DNA of 64,000 nt from Bacteroidota bacterium (GTDB lineage Bacteria > Bacteroidota > Bacteroidia > AKYH767-A > 2013-40CM-41-45). The position numbers were made by a program, and so were the translations under genes. This document shows, piece after piece, positions 29,001-37,700 of this stretch (positions are counted from its first letter, which is position 1; the number at the start of each line of letters is the position of its first letter). The stretch spans positions 62,001-126,000 of the forward strand of contig JADKKE010000009.1 in the NCBI GenBank assembly GCA_016720655.1. Reading direction: 5' to 3'. The notes beneath the pieces are model-generated. The model saw only the letters and a program-made list of their open reading frames with translations. It searched no databases and was not told the DNA's origin.

Positions 29001-29659
29001 TGGTCCACATAATGTGAATCGTTCGATGCAATCACTTTCACATTGTATTTCACCGCCCACTTCAGAAGAATTTCATTCACCTGATTTTGTTCCGGAATAT
29101 CATGGCGCTGCAATTCGATATAATAATCTTCACCGAACAAATCGAGCCACCATTTGAATTCAGCTTCTCCTTCTTTTTCTCCTTTGCGTAAAATCGTACG
29201 GGGAACAGAGGCACCCAGACAACACGTTGTCGCGATGAGACCTTTGTGGTATTTCTGAACAAGTTCTTTATCGATGCGGGGATATTTTCCGTACAAACCT
29301 TCGATGTATCCGAGAGAACACAGCTTGACAAGATTTTTATATCCCTCCGGATTCTTTGCAAGAAACAACTGATGGAAACGCTGGTCTTTATCCTCCTTTG
29401 TAAACTGACGTTTGTGTCGGTTCTCTACAAGGTAAAATTCACAGCCGACAATTGGTTTTATTGTATTTGGATTTTCTTTTGTATTGTGCTTTGTTGCTTC
29501 TGCAACAAATTTGAAAACGCCAAACATGTTACCATGATCCGTGATTGCAATAGCAGGCATATTGTCTTTGACTGCCTTTTTGTACATATCTGAAATACCT
29601 GCTGCACCGTCCAGGAGAGAAAACTGCGTATGGACATGCAGATGGGAAAATTGAGCCAT
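26072..29659 (-). CDS. dnaE: DNA polymerase III alpha subunit
   Basis: A 1,195-residue replicative polymerase, the catalytic core of the chromosomal replisome. It has an N-terminal PHP domain (HVHTQFSLLDG at ~8-18; DHGNMFG at 41-47), the polymerase palm with the catalytic PDIDTDF at 418-424 (Asp419, Asp421), the fingers, then a helix-hairpin-helix and a C-terminal OB-fold region. Its length fits the dnaE1 class (about 1,150-1,200 residues) and not PolC, which has an inserted exonuclease. The ATG at 29659 is the start of the PHP domain. It is followed by trxA. Confidence 0.97.
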   Translation of the reverse strand: MAQFSHLHVHTQFSLLDGAAGISDMYKKAVKDNMPAIAITDHGNMFGVFKFVAEATKHNTKENPNTIKPIVGCEFYLVENRHKRQFTKEDKDQRFHQLFLAKNPEGYKNLVKLCSLGYIEGLYGKYPRIDKELVQKYHKGLIATTCCLGASVPRTILRKGEKEGEAEFKWWLDLFGEDYYIELQRHDIPEQNQVNEILLKWAVKYNVKVIASNDSHYVDQKDYNAHDILLCINTGEKQSTPILKDFDDDVSMKGKRFAFYNDQFYFKNTQEMSVLFNDVPEAIDNTNEIVGKIEPLKLKQDIMLPHFKIPPGFDSQDEYLKHITFEGAKTRYKELTPEIEERINFELFTVKTMGFAGYFLIVADFIKAGRDIGVFVGPGRGSAAGSAVAYCIGITNIDPIKYNLLFERFLNPDRKSMPDIDTDFDDVGRQKVIDYVVEKYGKNQVAQIVTYGTMAAKMSIKDVARVLDLPLAESNFLAKHVPERPGIELFRLLEAPIDGDKSLKEKENLNSDELTEVKKLREIYKGSDLQARVLKEAVILEGSVRNTGIHAAGIIIAPMDLTELIPVYTSKETNLLITQFDGKVIEDAGVIKMDFLGLKTLTIIRDALRLIEENHGVKIDIDTIPLDDIKTLELYQRGETNGTFQFESAGMQKYLKELRPDKFEDLIAMNALYRPGPLEYIPNFIARKNGREAVKYDLEAMKEFLEESYGITVYQEQVMLLSQKLANFTKGDADTLRKAMGKKQKEVLDKMKSKFVEGCKSNGHDPKVCEKVWTDWEAFASYAFNKSHSTCYAFVAFQTAYLKSHYPAEYMSAVLTHNLTNIDKITFFMEECRRMGIPVLGPDVNESLYDFAVNQKGEIRFGLGAIKGVGENAVIAIIEDRTAAGPYKDIFDLTRRVTSKAANKKCLESLAQSGAFDCFEGIHRAQYFASDAKDPLPGIERASRFGNAMSAQQSTMQDTLFGDDHHDNVATPTLANCEPWNSLEKLKREKEVIGFYISGHPLDEYRFEIASFCSHKIDQLNDLEKLKNKDISIAGILSDVNHRMSKMGKPFGTFTIEDYSGSVQMALFGEDYGKMKEFLVQESFVFIRAKVQSRYNSPDQFEAKPTSIQYLSDISDKLAKSITFKVPLHAVSEGFLNELNSVLNNSPGNCVVKFNILDQEEQISLELPSKRMKIKVNRDLLSSLDKLKDLEYKLN

Positions 29660-29799
29660 GAATAGGGATTATTGGGAGGGGAAAGAAATTCTAAGGAAGT
29701 GTAAAGTTAACAAACCCACCTGTTCCTGCAATGACAATTGCCCGATTCTGGTTCAATATTTTCAACATCAGTATACTGGATCGTGGAGAATTTATGAAC

Positions 29800-29934
29800 A
29801 AGTTATTATGTTATTAGGTTATTAAGTTATTGGGTTATTGGGTTATTGGGTTACTGAGTTATTGGGTTATTAAGATTCAGCCCCATCGAAAAGCGAAAAA
29901 TCAACGATCTAAAATCTAAAATCATCAATCACCT
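29800..29934. repeat. Nine octamers and four heptamers at the end of the glycosyltransferase gene
   Basis: Nine NNGTTATT-type octamers (29800-29871: AAGTTATT, ATGTTATT, AGGTTATT, GGGTTATT and variants), then ATCTAAA, ATCTAAA, ATCATCA and ATCACCT (29907-29934), which reach into the stop of the glycosyltransferase gene (29929). Confidence 0.85.
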
Positions 29935-31062
29935 CACTCTTCGTCCTTTCCAATGATACTTTCCAAATGGAGCACGAATTCCAATCAAGGTGATGTACAC
30001 CCAGTAAAATGCTTGTGCGGGAACAAACAACCAGAGCAGCGCCTTTCTTTGAAAGAATGTGGAAAGTGAATTTAACAAAAGAAATTCAGAAATCAGTTTT
30101 AACAATAGTGCACTGAAAAAATAAAATAGTATTCCTGGAAACCAAATGCATAAAACAGCATTCAAAACTAATAATGCATGCGTGAACCATGAAATCACAG
30201 CGACAGAAATTGTGAATGGAGTGAGCGCAACAGGAATCTTCGAGGCCCAGCGTTTGCGTTGTTGCCAGAGTTGCGAAAGTGAATGCACGGGAGTACCCAA
30301 TACAATTGAATCTTCCTGCTTTAAAAAAACGACTTTCGATTTATCCTGTTTCGCAATTTTCAAAAGCAATTGTGTATCATCACCGGAAGCATGTTGCTTC
30401 AACGATTCAAACCCTTTTACTCTGACAAAGGCTGCTTTTGTATATGAAATATTTGCACCGTTGCACATCAATGGATTTCCCATCCGAATTCCTGCCGCAG
30501 CAATCCCTACCAATCCCAACATTTCCAATGCCTGAAAAGACCCGAGCAATCCGGCTCCGCTGTGAAATGCGACCGGACCGGCCACAAATTCTACATCCGA
30601 TTCCTGATATGCATGCACGAAGGTTCGAATCCATGATACAGGTACGATGCAATCACCATCGGTTGTAAGAATAATTTCAAACCTGGCTTCAGAAACAGCT
30701 TTCGTGATAGCTGATTTTTTGGATCCAAATTCATTTGTTGCCATTTCAATGAGCCGAATTCCATTTCCAGGATTGGTTCGAATAAATTCATTTACAACAA
30801 CCGTTGTTTTATCATCTGAATGATCATCGACAACCAGAATTTCGATTTTGTGTTTTGGGTAATCTTGCTGAACCAAAGCCTGCAATGAAACAGCAATAGT
30901 TCTTTCCTCATTCCGAACCGGAACAATTACAGTTACACCCGGAAATTCCTTATTGGAACTGTAAGGGACTACATCAATAAGTTTCCAGCCGATGAAGCAC
31001 CAAAAAATAAAAGAAGCATACACAGCGGAAAAAATCAGTAGCAGGATACCGAATGCGATCAT
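29929..31062 (-). CDS. Membrane-bound family 2 glycosyltransferase
   Basis: A 377-residue enzyme that transfers a sugar from a nucleotide donor to an acceptor, probably a lipid or surface glycan; donor and acceptor are unknown. An N-terminal membrane segment (~2-24) is followed by the GT-A core: VIVPVRNEE (45-53), VVDDHSDD (77-84), the DGD metal motif (135-137), a GDD (226-228), the QQRKRW acceptor motif (266-271), and C-terminal membrane segments (~285-365). Processive GT2 enzymes share this shape. Its start (ATG at 31062) overlaps the flippase-like gene end by 89 bp, suggesting translational coupling or that one stop was lost. Confidence 0.9.
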   Translation of the reverse strand: MIAFGILLLIFSAVYASFIFWCFIGWKLIDVVPYSSNKEFPGVTVIVPVRNEERTIAVSLQALVQQDYPKHKIEILVVDDHSDDKTTVVVNEFIRTNPGNGIRLIEMATNEFGSKKSAITKAVSEARFEIILTTDGDCIVPVSWIRTFVHAYQESDVEFVAGPVAFHSGAGLLGSFQALEMLGLVGIAAAGIRMGNPLMCNGANISYTKAAFVRVKGFESLKQHASGDDTQLLLKIAKQDKSKVVFLKQEDSIVLGTPVHSLSQLWQQRKRWASKIPVALTPFTISVAVISWFTHALLVLNAVLCIWFPGILFYFFSALLLKLISEFLLLNSLSTFFQRKALLWLFVPAQAFYWVYITLIGIRAPFGKYHWKGRRVR

Positions 31063-32044
31063 CCTTCCCTCCTTTTTCCAAGCTTAAAACTAAACACAAA
31101 AAACATCCGATCAATGCCGGGATAACGATATTGATCAGCCACAAAGTAATACTTGCATTCACCACACTTATCGGATCGATTGTAACCGGTGAAAAAAAAT
31201 AAGTTGCGATTGTTCCTCTTACTCCGATCTCCATCCATGCAATGGTGGGTACAACTGCCATCACATAATACGTCATTGCAATTAAAAGAAAGCAAAGTGG
31301 GATGGAAAGATCAATTCCAAAAATTTGCAACAACAAATAAAATTGTGTGCTGAAAATCAGGTAACGCAAACAGGCCAATCCAAGTACACTGAGTAGTTCT
31401 TTTGTTGAATAAAATGAAAACACCCGCAGGTAATGATCCCAGGACACCGGTAGCCGGAGTTTTCTGAAAACAGTTTCAAGGATTGAAACATTCAAAAATA
31501 AGAGCAGGCAGGCCAGTGAAAACAAGACCAAAAGTATACTCACACCTGTCCATAGATAAGCCGGAATGTTCACGAAAAGTTTCAGGTAAACAATTGTTCC
31601 CAATGAACCCGTTACCAAAGTAACAAGTAACTGACTGTAATTCTCGATTACAGTAATCAGAGTCGCTTCGATTCTGTCGGCCTTGCTCAGATGAAAAACT
31701 CTTCCTGCGTATTCTCCTACTCTGTTCGGAGTAAAAAAACTTACAGTCAGACCGGAAAAAACGGCTTCCAGCGAACGACCAAAAGACAGCGCTTCAATTT
31801 TACGCATCATCTTTCTCCACTTCAATGCTTCCACGCTCCAATTGATAATCATGAAAAGAAGTACAACCAGAAAAACGACCGGATGATTCCCGCTGCTGAC
31901 AGAAACAAGGATAATATCCCACCAACCGGCCATGGATTCTTTATCCAGTACAGCCTTGTAGATGAACCAGAGTGCGGCAGCAGCAATGATGAATTTAATG
32001 AGCAGCCAGCTCTTTTTGGAAATATTTCTCTTACTTTGTTCCAT
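30974..32044 (-). CDS. Flippase-like integral membrane protein (LPG synthase TM domain family)
   Basis: A ~356-residue polytopic membrane protein of the lysylphosphatidylglycerol synthase transmembrane/UPF0104 type, used in envelope lipid or glycolipid work. The ATG at 32044 is chosen over an in-frame TTG at 32059 because it gives a normal N-terminus (MEQSKRNISKKSW). Seven to eight hydrophobic segments run from ~20 to ~325, and the family motif FFTPNRVGEYAGR (~106-118) is present. Its last ~30 residues, after VLSLEKGGKDDR, overlap the next gene in another frame; this tail (HRLETY) is not typical of the family and may be an extended end. It is divergent to ruvC, 54 bp apart. Confidence 0.87.
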   Translation of the reverse strand: MEQSKRNISKKSWLLIKFIIAAAALWFIYKAVLDKESMAGWWDIILVSVSSGNHPVVFLVVLLFMIINWSVEALKWRKMMRKIEALSFGRSLEAVFSGLTVSFFTPNRVGEYAGRVFHLSKADRIEATLITVIENYSQLLVTLVTGSLGTIVYLKLFVNIPAYLWTGVSILLVLFSLACLLLFLNVSILETVFRKLRLPVSWDHYLRVFSFYSTKELLSVLGLACLRYLIFSTQFYLLLQIFGIDLSIPLCFLLIAMTYYVMAVVPTIAWMEIGVRGTIATYFFSPVTIDPISVVNASITLWLINIVIPALIGCFLCLVLSLEKGGKDDRIRYPATDFFRCVCFFYFLVLHRLETY

Positions 32045-32098
32045 ACAGGTTCGCAACAAGTATACATAAAATTGACTGGAGCTGTATCGTCAAAAAAA

Positions 32099-32659
32099 AT
32101 GTCCACACTTCCTGAACGCATAATACTCGGCATCGATCCAGGCACGAACATCATGGGCTATGGACTCATTCGAATCCAGGGCTCAACGATGACGGTTGTT
32201 ACTTTGGGCGTTCTTCATTTGCAAAAACTGGATGGGCATGCTTTAAAATTAAAGCGAATCTTTGAAAAAACACTCGCTCTGATCGACGAATACCATCCTG
32301 ATGATCTGGCGATTGAAGCACCCTTCTTTGGCAAAAATGTGCAATCGATGTTAAAACTCGGGCGGGCTCAGGGAGTAGCTATGGCAGCCGGATTGTACCG
32401 AACCATCCCTATTTTTGAGTATTCCCCAAAAAAAATCAAGCAAAGCATCACCGGGAATGGTAATGCATCCAAGGAACAGGTTTCCGCCATGGTACAGACA
32501 CTTTTGAACTTTAAGGAAGCACCTGAGTACCTGGACGCAACGGATGCTCTGGCGGCCGCTATTTGCCATTATTTTCAAAACAGGAAAGAAACGGGTAAAG
32601 GACCCTCACACACAGGCTGGAAATCTTTCCTGGCATCAAATCCGGATAGGATTGTGTAA
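32099..32659 (+). CDS. ruvC: Crossover junction endodeoxyribonuclease RuvC
   Basis: A 186-residue Holliday-junction resolvase, a dimer that acts with RuvAB in recombination repair. The four catalytic acidic residues are visible: D13 (GIDPG), E73 (AIEAPFF), D146 and D149 (LDATDALAAA). The ATG at 32099 begins MSTLPERIILGIDPG; an open frame extends back to 31691, but that region is antisense to the flippase-like gene and its residues do not look like protein. The length matches family members (about 170-190). The next gene (HIT) ends 3 bp from its stop, in the other direction. Confidence 0.96.
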   Translation: MSTLPERIILGIDPGTNIMGYGLIRIQGSTMTVVTLGVLHLQKLDGHALKLKRIFEKTLALIDEYHPDDLAIEAPFFGKNVQSMLKLGRAQGVAMAAGLYRTIPIFEYSPKKIKQSITGNGNASKEQVSAMVQTLLNFKEAPEYLDATDALAAAICHYFQNRKETGKGPSHTGWKSFLASNPDRIV

Positions 32660-32662
32660 AAT

Positions 32663-33058
32663 TCAGACGAACTGGCTGCGGATTTTTTGTGCTGTTTCCT
32701 CCATTTCCGAAGCCGGAAAAGACAACTTCGGACTGGCGAAATTCATATCGCTGACTTTATTCATCGGGATAAGATGAATGTGAGCATGCGGAACCTCAAG
32801 ACCAATTACTGCAATTCCAATACGCTTGCATGGAACCGCTTTCTTTAATGCTTGAGCAACTTTTTTTGCAAAATTCCAAAGGTCCTTGTGATGCTCGTCT
32901 TCAATGTCGAAAATATAATCCACCTCTGCTTTAGGAACAACAAGGGTATGTCCTTTTGCAAGCGGACTGATATCTAAAAATGCAAAAAAACGATCGTCCT
33001 CCGCTATTTTGTAACACGGGATTTCTCCGCTAATGATCCGTGTAAATATCGAAGCCAT
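32663..33058 (-). CDS. HIT family nucleotide-binding protein
   Basis: A 131-residue histidine-triad protein. The active site HAHIHL (91-96; His91, His93, His95) marks it as an HINT/Fhit-like nucleotide phosphoramidase or hydrolase, with physiological substrate unknown. The N-terminus (FTRIISGEIPCYKI) is typical of HINT. It starts 3 bp after greA on the same strand, an almost certain two-gene operon, and is convergent to ruvC. Confidence 0.95.
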   Translation of the reverse strand: MASIFTRIISGEIPCYKIAEDDRFFAFLDISPLAKGHTLVVPKAEVDYIFDIEDEHHKDLWNFAKKVAQALKKAVPCKRIGIAVIGLEVPHAHIHLIPMNKVSDMNFASPKLSFPASEMEETAQKIRSQFV

Positions 33059-33061
33059 TGT

Positions 33062-33532
33062 TTAACGGGAGATTTCAATAATTTCAAATTCGATTTTACC
33101 GTTCGGTACCGCGATCTCAGCGGTATCTCCAACCTTTTTTCCAAGCAATCCTTTTCCGATTGGAGAAGTCACAGAAATTTTACCAAGTTTCAGATCCGCT
33201 TCGTTTTCTGCAACGAGTAAATAGGTCATTACCTGACCATTTGTTTTATTCTTGATTTTTACTTTCGACAATACAAGTGCTTTGGTATTGTCCAGTTTGC
33301 TTTCATCCACCAATCGTGCGCTGGCAACAACCTCTTCGAGTTTGGAGATTTTTAACTCGAGCAATCCCTGCGCATCTTTGGCAGCATCGTATTCCGCATT
33401 CTCTGACAGATCGCCTTTATCACGTGCTTCTGCAATTTGCTGGGAAATTTTCGGACGTTCGATACTCCGTAACTGGTAAAGTTCTTCCTGCAACTTTTTT
33501 AATCCTTCGGCTGTGAAATATTGTACTGACAT
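33062..33532 (-). CDS. greA: Transcription elongation factor GreA
   Basis: A 156-residue cleavage factor that rescues backtracked RNA polymerase. It has an N-terminal coiled-coil with the acidic tip DLSENAEYDAAK (41-52; Asp41 and Glu44) and a C-terminal FKBP-like domain. The ATG at 33532 (MSVQYFTAEG) is preferred over an in-frame TTG at 33544, and fits the usual ~157-residue length. It is transcribed into the HIT gene. A terminator at 33566-33595 lies just upstream, ending the PorV-like transcript, so greA should have its own promoter. Confidence 0.96.
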   Translation of the reverse strand: MSVQYFTAEGLKKLQEELYQLRSIERPKISQQIAEARDKGDLSENAEYDAAKDAQGLLELKISKLEEVVASARLVDESKLDNTKALVLSKVKIKNKTNGQVMTYLLVAENEADLKLGKISVTSPIGKGLLGKKVGDTAEIAVPNGKIEFEIIEISR

Positions 33533-33565
33533 GTTTTTTATCAATTTGGGAAATGATTAAAGCAA

Positions 33566-33595
33566 AAGCAAGACCCTGTTTCCGGGGTCTTGCTT
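33566..33595 (-). terminator. Intrinsic terminator of the PorV/PorQ operon
   Basis: A perfect 11-bp stem (AAGCAAGACCC 33566-33576 with GGGTCTTGCTT 33585-33595) with an 8-base loop lies 33 bp after the stop at 33628. On the minus strand a short U-rich stretch follows. It separates this transcript from greA. Confidence 0.8.
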
Positions 33596-33627
33596 AATAA
33601 GACAAATATAAGTTAAAAATCTTTTGT

Positions 33628-34689
33628 TTACAAGGTGAATTTTGCACCAAAAGAATGTACGCCATCATATGGATTCGTAGCGCGGAAGGAATAATCTATT
33701 CCAAATTTCTTTCCGGATTTACCCATTGGCACTTCAATTGACATTCCTGCAGAGGGGCCGGAATAAATCGTAGTACGCAGATTATCATCGAACAGATCTT
33801 CTTCATATGTAAATCCTCCACGGAGCATGAAAATGTTTTTGAAACCATATTCAAGACCTCCGGTGTACTGATCATTGGTGAACGAATTCGAAGTGAACGT
33901 AGCTGCGATTGTGAGTCGGTGTTCTTTCGCAAGACTGATATCGTAAGCACCACCAATATTCACGAGGGATGGTATTTCAAATCCGCGTGAACGTTGTTCG
34001 ATAGTCAGCTGATAAACACCGGAACTTACAGGAGCACGGCTAGACAAACCATCACCTCCAAATTTCAAGGGAGTGCCTACATTTTTAAGTGCTATACCAA
34101 ACTTGATATTGTCCTTGTCTTCATTCGTGCCTGTCATGTATTGAATCCCTGCATCAATCGCTACTCCTCTGGCAGCAAGATTGGAAATATTTTCATTGAC
34201 AATTTTCACGGAAATTCCGCCGTAAATTGAATTGGAAAATATTTTCGCATACGACAAACCGAGGTTGATATACTGCGGAGAAAATTCTCCCAGTCCGCCT
34301 TCCGGTGAATCAAACGTTGTTACCTGAATGTCTCCGAAATCCATTGACATCACAGACAGTCCAAGTACACCTGCTTCGCCAACTTTTTGGCTGATTCCAA
34401 ATGCATTAATATTGATTCCACTTCCTTTTAAAAAGTTAGTGTGACTGAAAATAACTTCTGTTTTTTTCGTGAAAGCAATTCCGGCAACATTCAGAAAAGA
34501 AGCTTCAAGACCGTGGACCGATCCACTGTTTGCTCCGCCCCACCCGCTGGATCTCGCCCAGGGATTGATGAGCAATTCGGATGCTCCTGCCTGTCCTGCC
34601 CGATCAGGATTACCTGCATTTGAAATAAGCGGCAACAAAATCGTGAGCAATCCTGCCAATAACTTCTTGCCTCCAATTATATTTTTCAT
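33628..34689 (-). CDS. PorV/PorQ family outer-membrane beta-barrel protein
   Basis: A 353-residue outer-membrane protein. It has a signal peptide (~1-25, SNA) and a conserved N-terminal segment (AGASELLINPWARSSGWGG) of the PorV/PorQ family, followed by alternating strands typical of a 14-stranded FadL-like barrel. In T9SS, PorV shuttles cargo to the attachment complex; family members also occur next to TonB-dependent receptors, as here. Its place as third gene in the run of receptor (38750-42466), large exported protein (34731-38702) and this gene, with gaps of 47 and 41 bp, supports an operon. Whether it is true PorV or a paralogue cannot be told. Confidence 0.88.
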   Translation of the reverse strand: MKNIIGGKKLLAGLLTILLPLISNAGNPDRAGQAGASELLINPWARSSGWGGANSGSVHGLEASFLNVAGIAFTKKTEVIFSHTNFLKGSGININAFGISQKVGEAGVLGLSVMSMDFGDIQVTTFDSPEGGLGEFSPQYINLGLSYAKIFSNSIYGGISVKIVNENISNLAARGVAIDAGIQYMTGTNEDKDNIKFGIALKNVGTPLKFGGDGLSSRAPVSSGVYQLTIEQRSRGFEIPSLVNIGGAYDISLAKEHRLTIAATFTSNSFTNDQYTGGLEYGFKNIFMLRGGFTYEEDLFDDNLRTTIYSGPSAGMSIEVPMGKSGKKFGIDYSFRATNPYDGVHSFGAKFTL

Positions 34690-34730
34690 ATCAATGTTTT
34701 TTCGTGCGTGTTAAAATTGAGGAATGGAGA

Positions 34731-37700
34731 TCAGAATGTGTCAAGATCGATTGGACGCATCACACCAAAAAACTTGATGGTCCGCTCACCGATACTGCCG
34801 GCATCTACATGGATAATATACATGCCACTCGATACCGGAACACCTACAGAATTCTTCAAATCCCAATCGATCGAAGTGCTTGAATTCAACTCCGGATAAA
34901 TGGAACCGGATGAATTGTCAAGTGGAGAATCACGTTTGAAAGTTCGTACCAAGGCTCCACCCGGAGTATAGATTCGAACAGTACATTTTGCAGGAAGATT
35001 AACAATCTTCACACGGTTATCCAATTGGTTCTGCTCGTATCCTGAATACGCATAGTATGGATTTGGAACGACATTGATCAGATCCATTGCCGACTTCGCT
35101 ACTTCCGCTTGTTTCACCAAACCAACTTTTGAATCTCTGCTGAATTGGTACAGTGGTTTATACGCATTCAGTGTAACCGAAGAATCATTCGTAAATGACC
35201 TGTAAGGATGCGTCATTCTAATTCTGACTTTAGCATCATTAGACAACCATGTCTGTGAAGCAACTGCCATTGGACAGCTTACCCACATACAATCCTTCCA
35301 AACTTCTGTAACTGTTTTCTTTTCTGCTGAATTGAGTGTAGTCACATTTGGACGAGGGATTGGCCATAGTTTGGAATAGATATGCTGACAACCATCGTAT
35401 GCCGGTCCCCAGAAAGAAGTATCACTTGCAGGTGGATTTGTAACATTATGCGCACTCTTTCTTCCGAATACATAGAGGAAATGTTTTCCACCGGCAATGA
35501 TGCGTGGATCCGAGGCTGTGTCTGTAGGATAATAATACGTCGACGTTGGATTGAATTTCATATCGCCACCGGTTTCTCCGAAAAATCCATTTGCATCTGT
35601 CAGATATGAATCTTCACCAAATGCGATATTCAATCGTTCGCCAGTTTCAACATCTATCGCGTAACCCGGGAACCAGCTGAATCCTGAATCCGTTGCACTG
35701 TATGTTCCATCCAGGTTTAAAGATGGATGACGACGGATCAGATTCTTCAAAGCTTTGCCTTCTGAATCCTGAAAACGATAATTGGTTTCAAAAACAACGC
35801 AGCGACTCCATTTGCTCTTGTCGTTCGTCATAATGATATCTACTCCGGTAAGGAAGCGAAGTGAATCCAGGTCCTGAGCATACTTACCTGTTGTTGTTGC
35901 AAGTATATTTGGAGCAGGTGCTAATTTATCACCGCTACCGTCTCTGTTCACCACTTTGAAAGGTGCCCATGATCCGCCAAGGATTTTCTCATACACTTCA
36001 GGATCATCAATGCCGTCGAAATCCGGACAAGGAGAAGCATCGCATGATCCAGAACGGATCCAGTTCAACTTTTCTTCACCATCGATATCCGGAACCCCGG
36101 AAAACCAGCGACTGTTTGCATCAGCATAGGTTACCGAAGCTTCAATAAAGCCATTACCACCGGCAGGATATTCACCCGGCGATTTCACCTGGTTGATGCT
36201 CACATAAAATCCATAATTCTCGAACAACTGATCGTAAGGGAATTCCAATGTCTTTACTGAATTATCAATTTGTCCGGTATTGACATTTTTCAATCTCCAT
36301 TCCCCTGTTGTTGTTGCTGTGTCAGTAAGCCACAGTTCAAAATTTCCGGGTACAACTTTAATCGGATCATAAATCCGGATATCCACCGGACCCCGTGATG
36401 CCTGATATGTTGGGAAATCAATTTTGCTTTTATTCTGGTTGAAAATAATATCGTTGATCTGATCTTGTTTGATATCCAGCGTTGCTCTGTCAGAACCGAT
36501 ATTATACCCGTTACCCAAACCGGTTAAGCGGGTGATTTCAGGGCCATCACCATAAAATGTATTCAAGACCAATCCTTCTGCTTCAGGAGTTGTGATGTGC
36601 GGAATCGCTGTGTAAACATCGATCGCTGTACCTGTAGAGCCACGTCTTCCTGCGAGGAAAGGTGCTCCCAATCCTTCAGCAATCGGATCGAATGTTGCTT
36701 CATCAGGATTGTAAGCGTAAGCAATAGCCATAAAATAATACGTTTTATGGTTCACCAGAACCGGATCGCCGGATGCAAATGCATCTGTTGTTACACGGAA
36801 TGTATGTCTCAAGCCATTGTCTTCACCATTTACTTCTTCGACAGGAGCGAATGCATTGAGCTCAGGCTGGAAATATTGATTTACAATTTGAGAAATTCCG
36901 TTTTTGATATCGCACTGAAAAATAAGTCTAGCCTTGTCAGCATCCTTGAGATCATTCGAACTAACATCGGGTGATGCCAATTGATACACTTTATATCCTT
37001 CGAATTTAAAATAGGAAATGGATGTTGTAACGGCAGGATCTTTTTCCTGATAGAGTTCCTTGTAATTATTAGATGTAGACAAATTGGTTAGAGAAATGAT
37101 AAGTTCCCTGTTCATTTCACGGATTGTCATTTTCGGAGCATCCGGACCGTCCACAATTTTGAAACAGTTGTCAAACAAAATCTGCGCTTTGTCATCTGCC
37201 AATCTCAGCAGTTTCACAGAGGCAATAGGTCCACCCGAAGAAGTCCTTGCCCATACAGCACCGGTTGTAATAAAGTTCACTGCACCGGGTTGAAGGGTAA
37301 AGCTACCTGCTGATTGAAGAAAACGTCTATCATCCGGCTCATTTGGTGGATCTCCTGGCTTTGGAAGATTTTCAGACCATGCAAACAAACCTGTTTGTCC
37401 ATTGGTTCCCCATCCTGTAGGGTCAGTGTCCCCGGGGAACATAAAATCACATGTATCACCGCCGCTTTGATAACCGGTTCCTCCGTATAAAAGTTTAGAA
37501 CCGTCTTTCCAGATCCCACGCAGATAATTATAATAATGAAGATCTGTAGAAGGGTTTCCTGTATTCGAGAAGTCGTTATTGTAATAAACAAATTTCGACA
37601 TGATGATTTGCTCACCCGGCTCATCAACGATTAAATCACGGTCATTATCCACTGCATCACTGTCATCAGCCAATGGTCCTTCAAAGAAATCCATTCCGAT

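Noticed and set aside
31691..32098. Long N-terminal extension of ruvC
   Set aside because: It is antisense to the flippase-like gene, and RuvC's GIDPG motif belongs near residue 11, which the ATG at 32099 gives.
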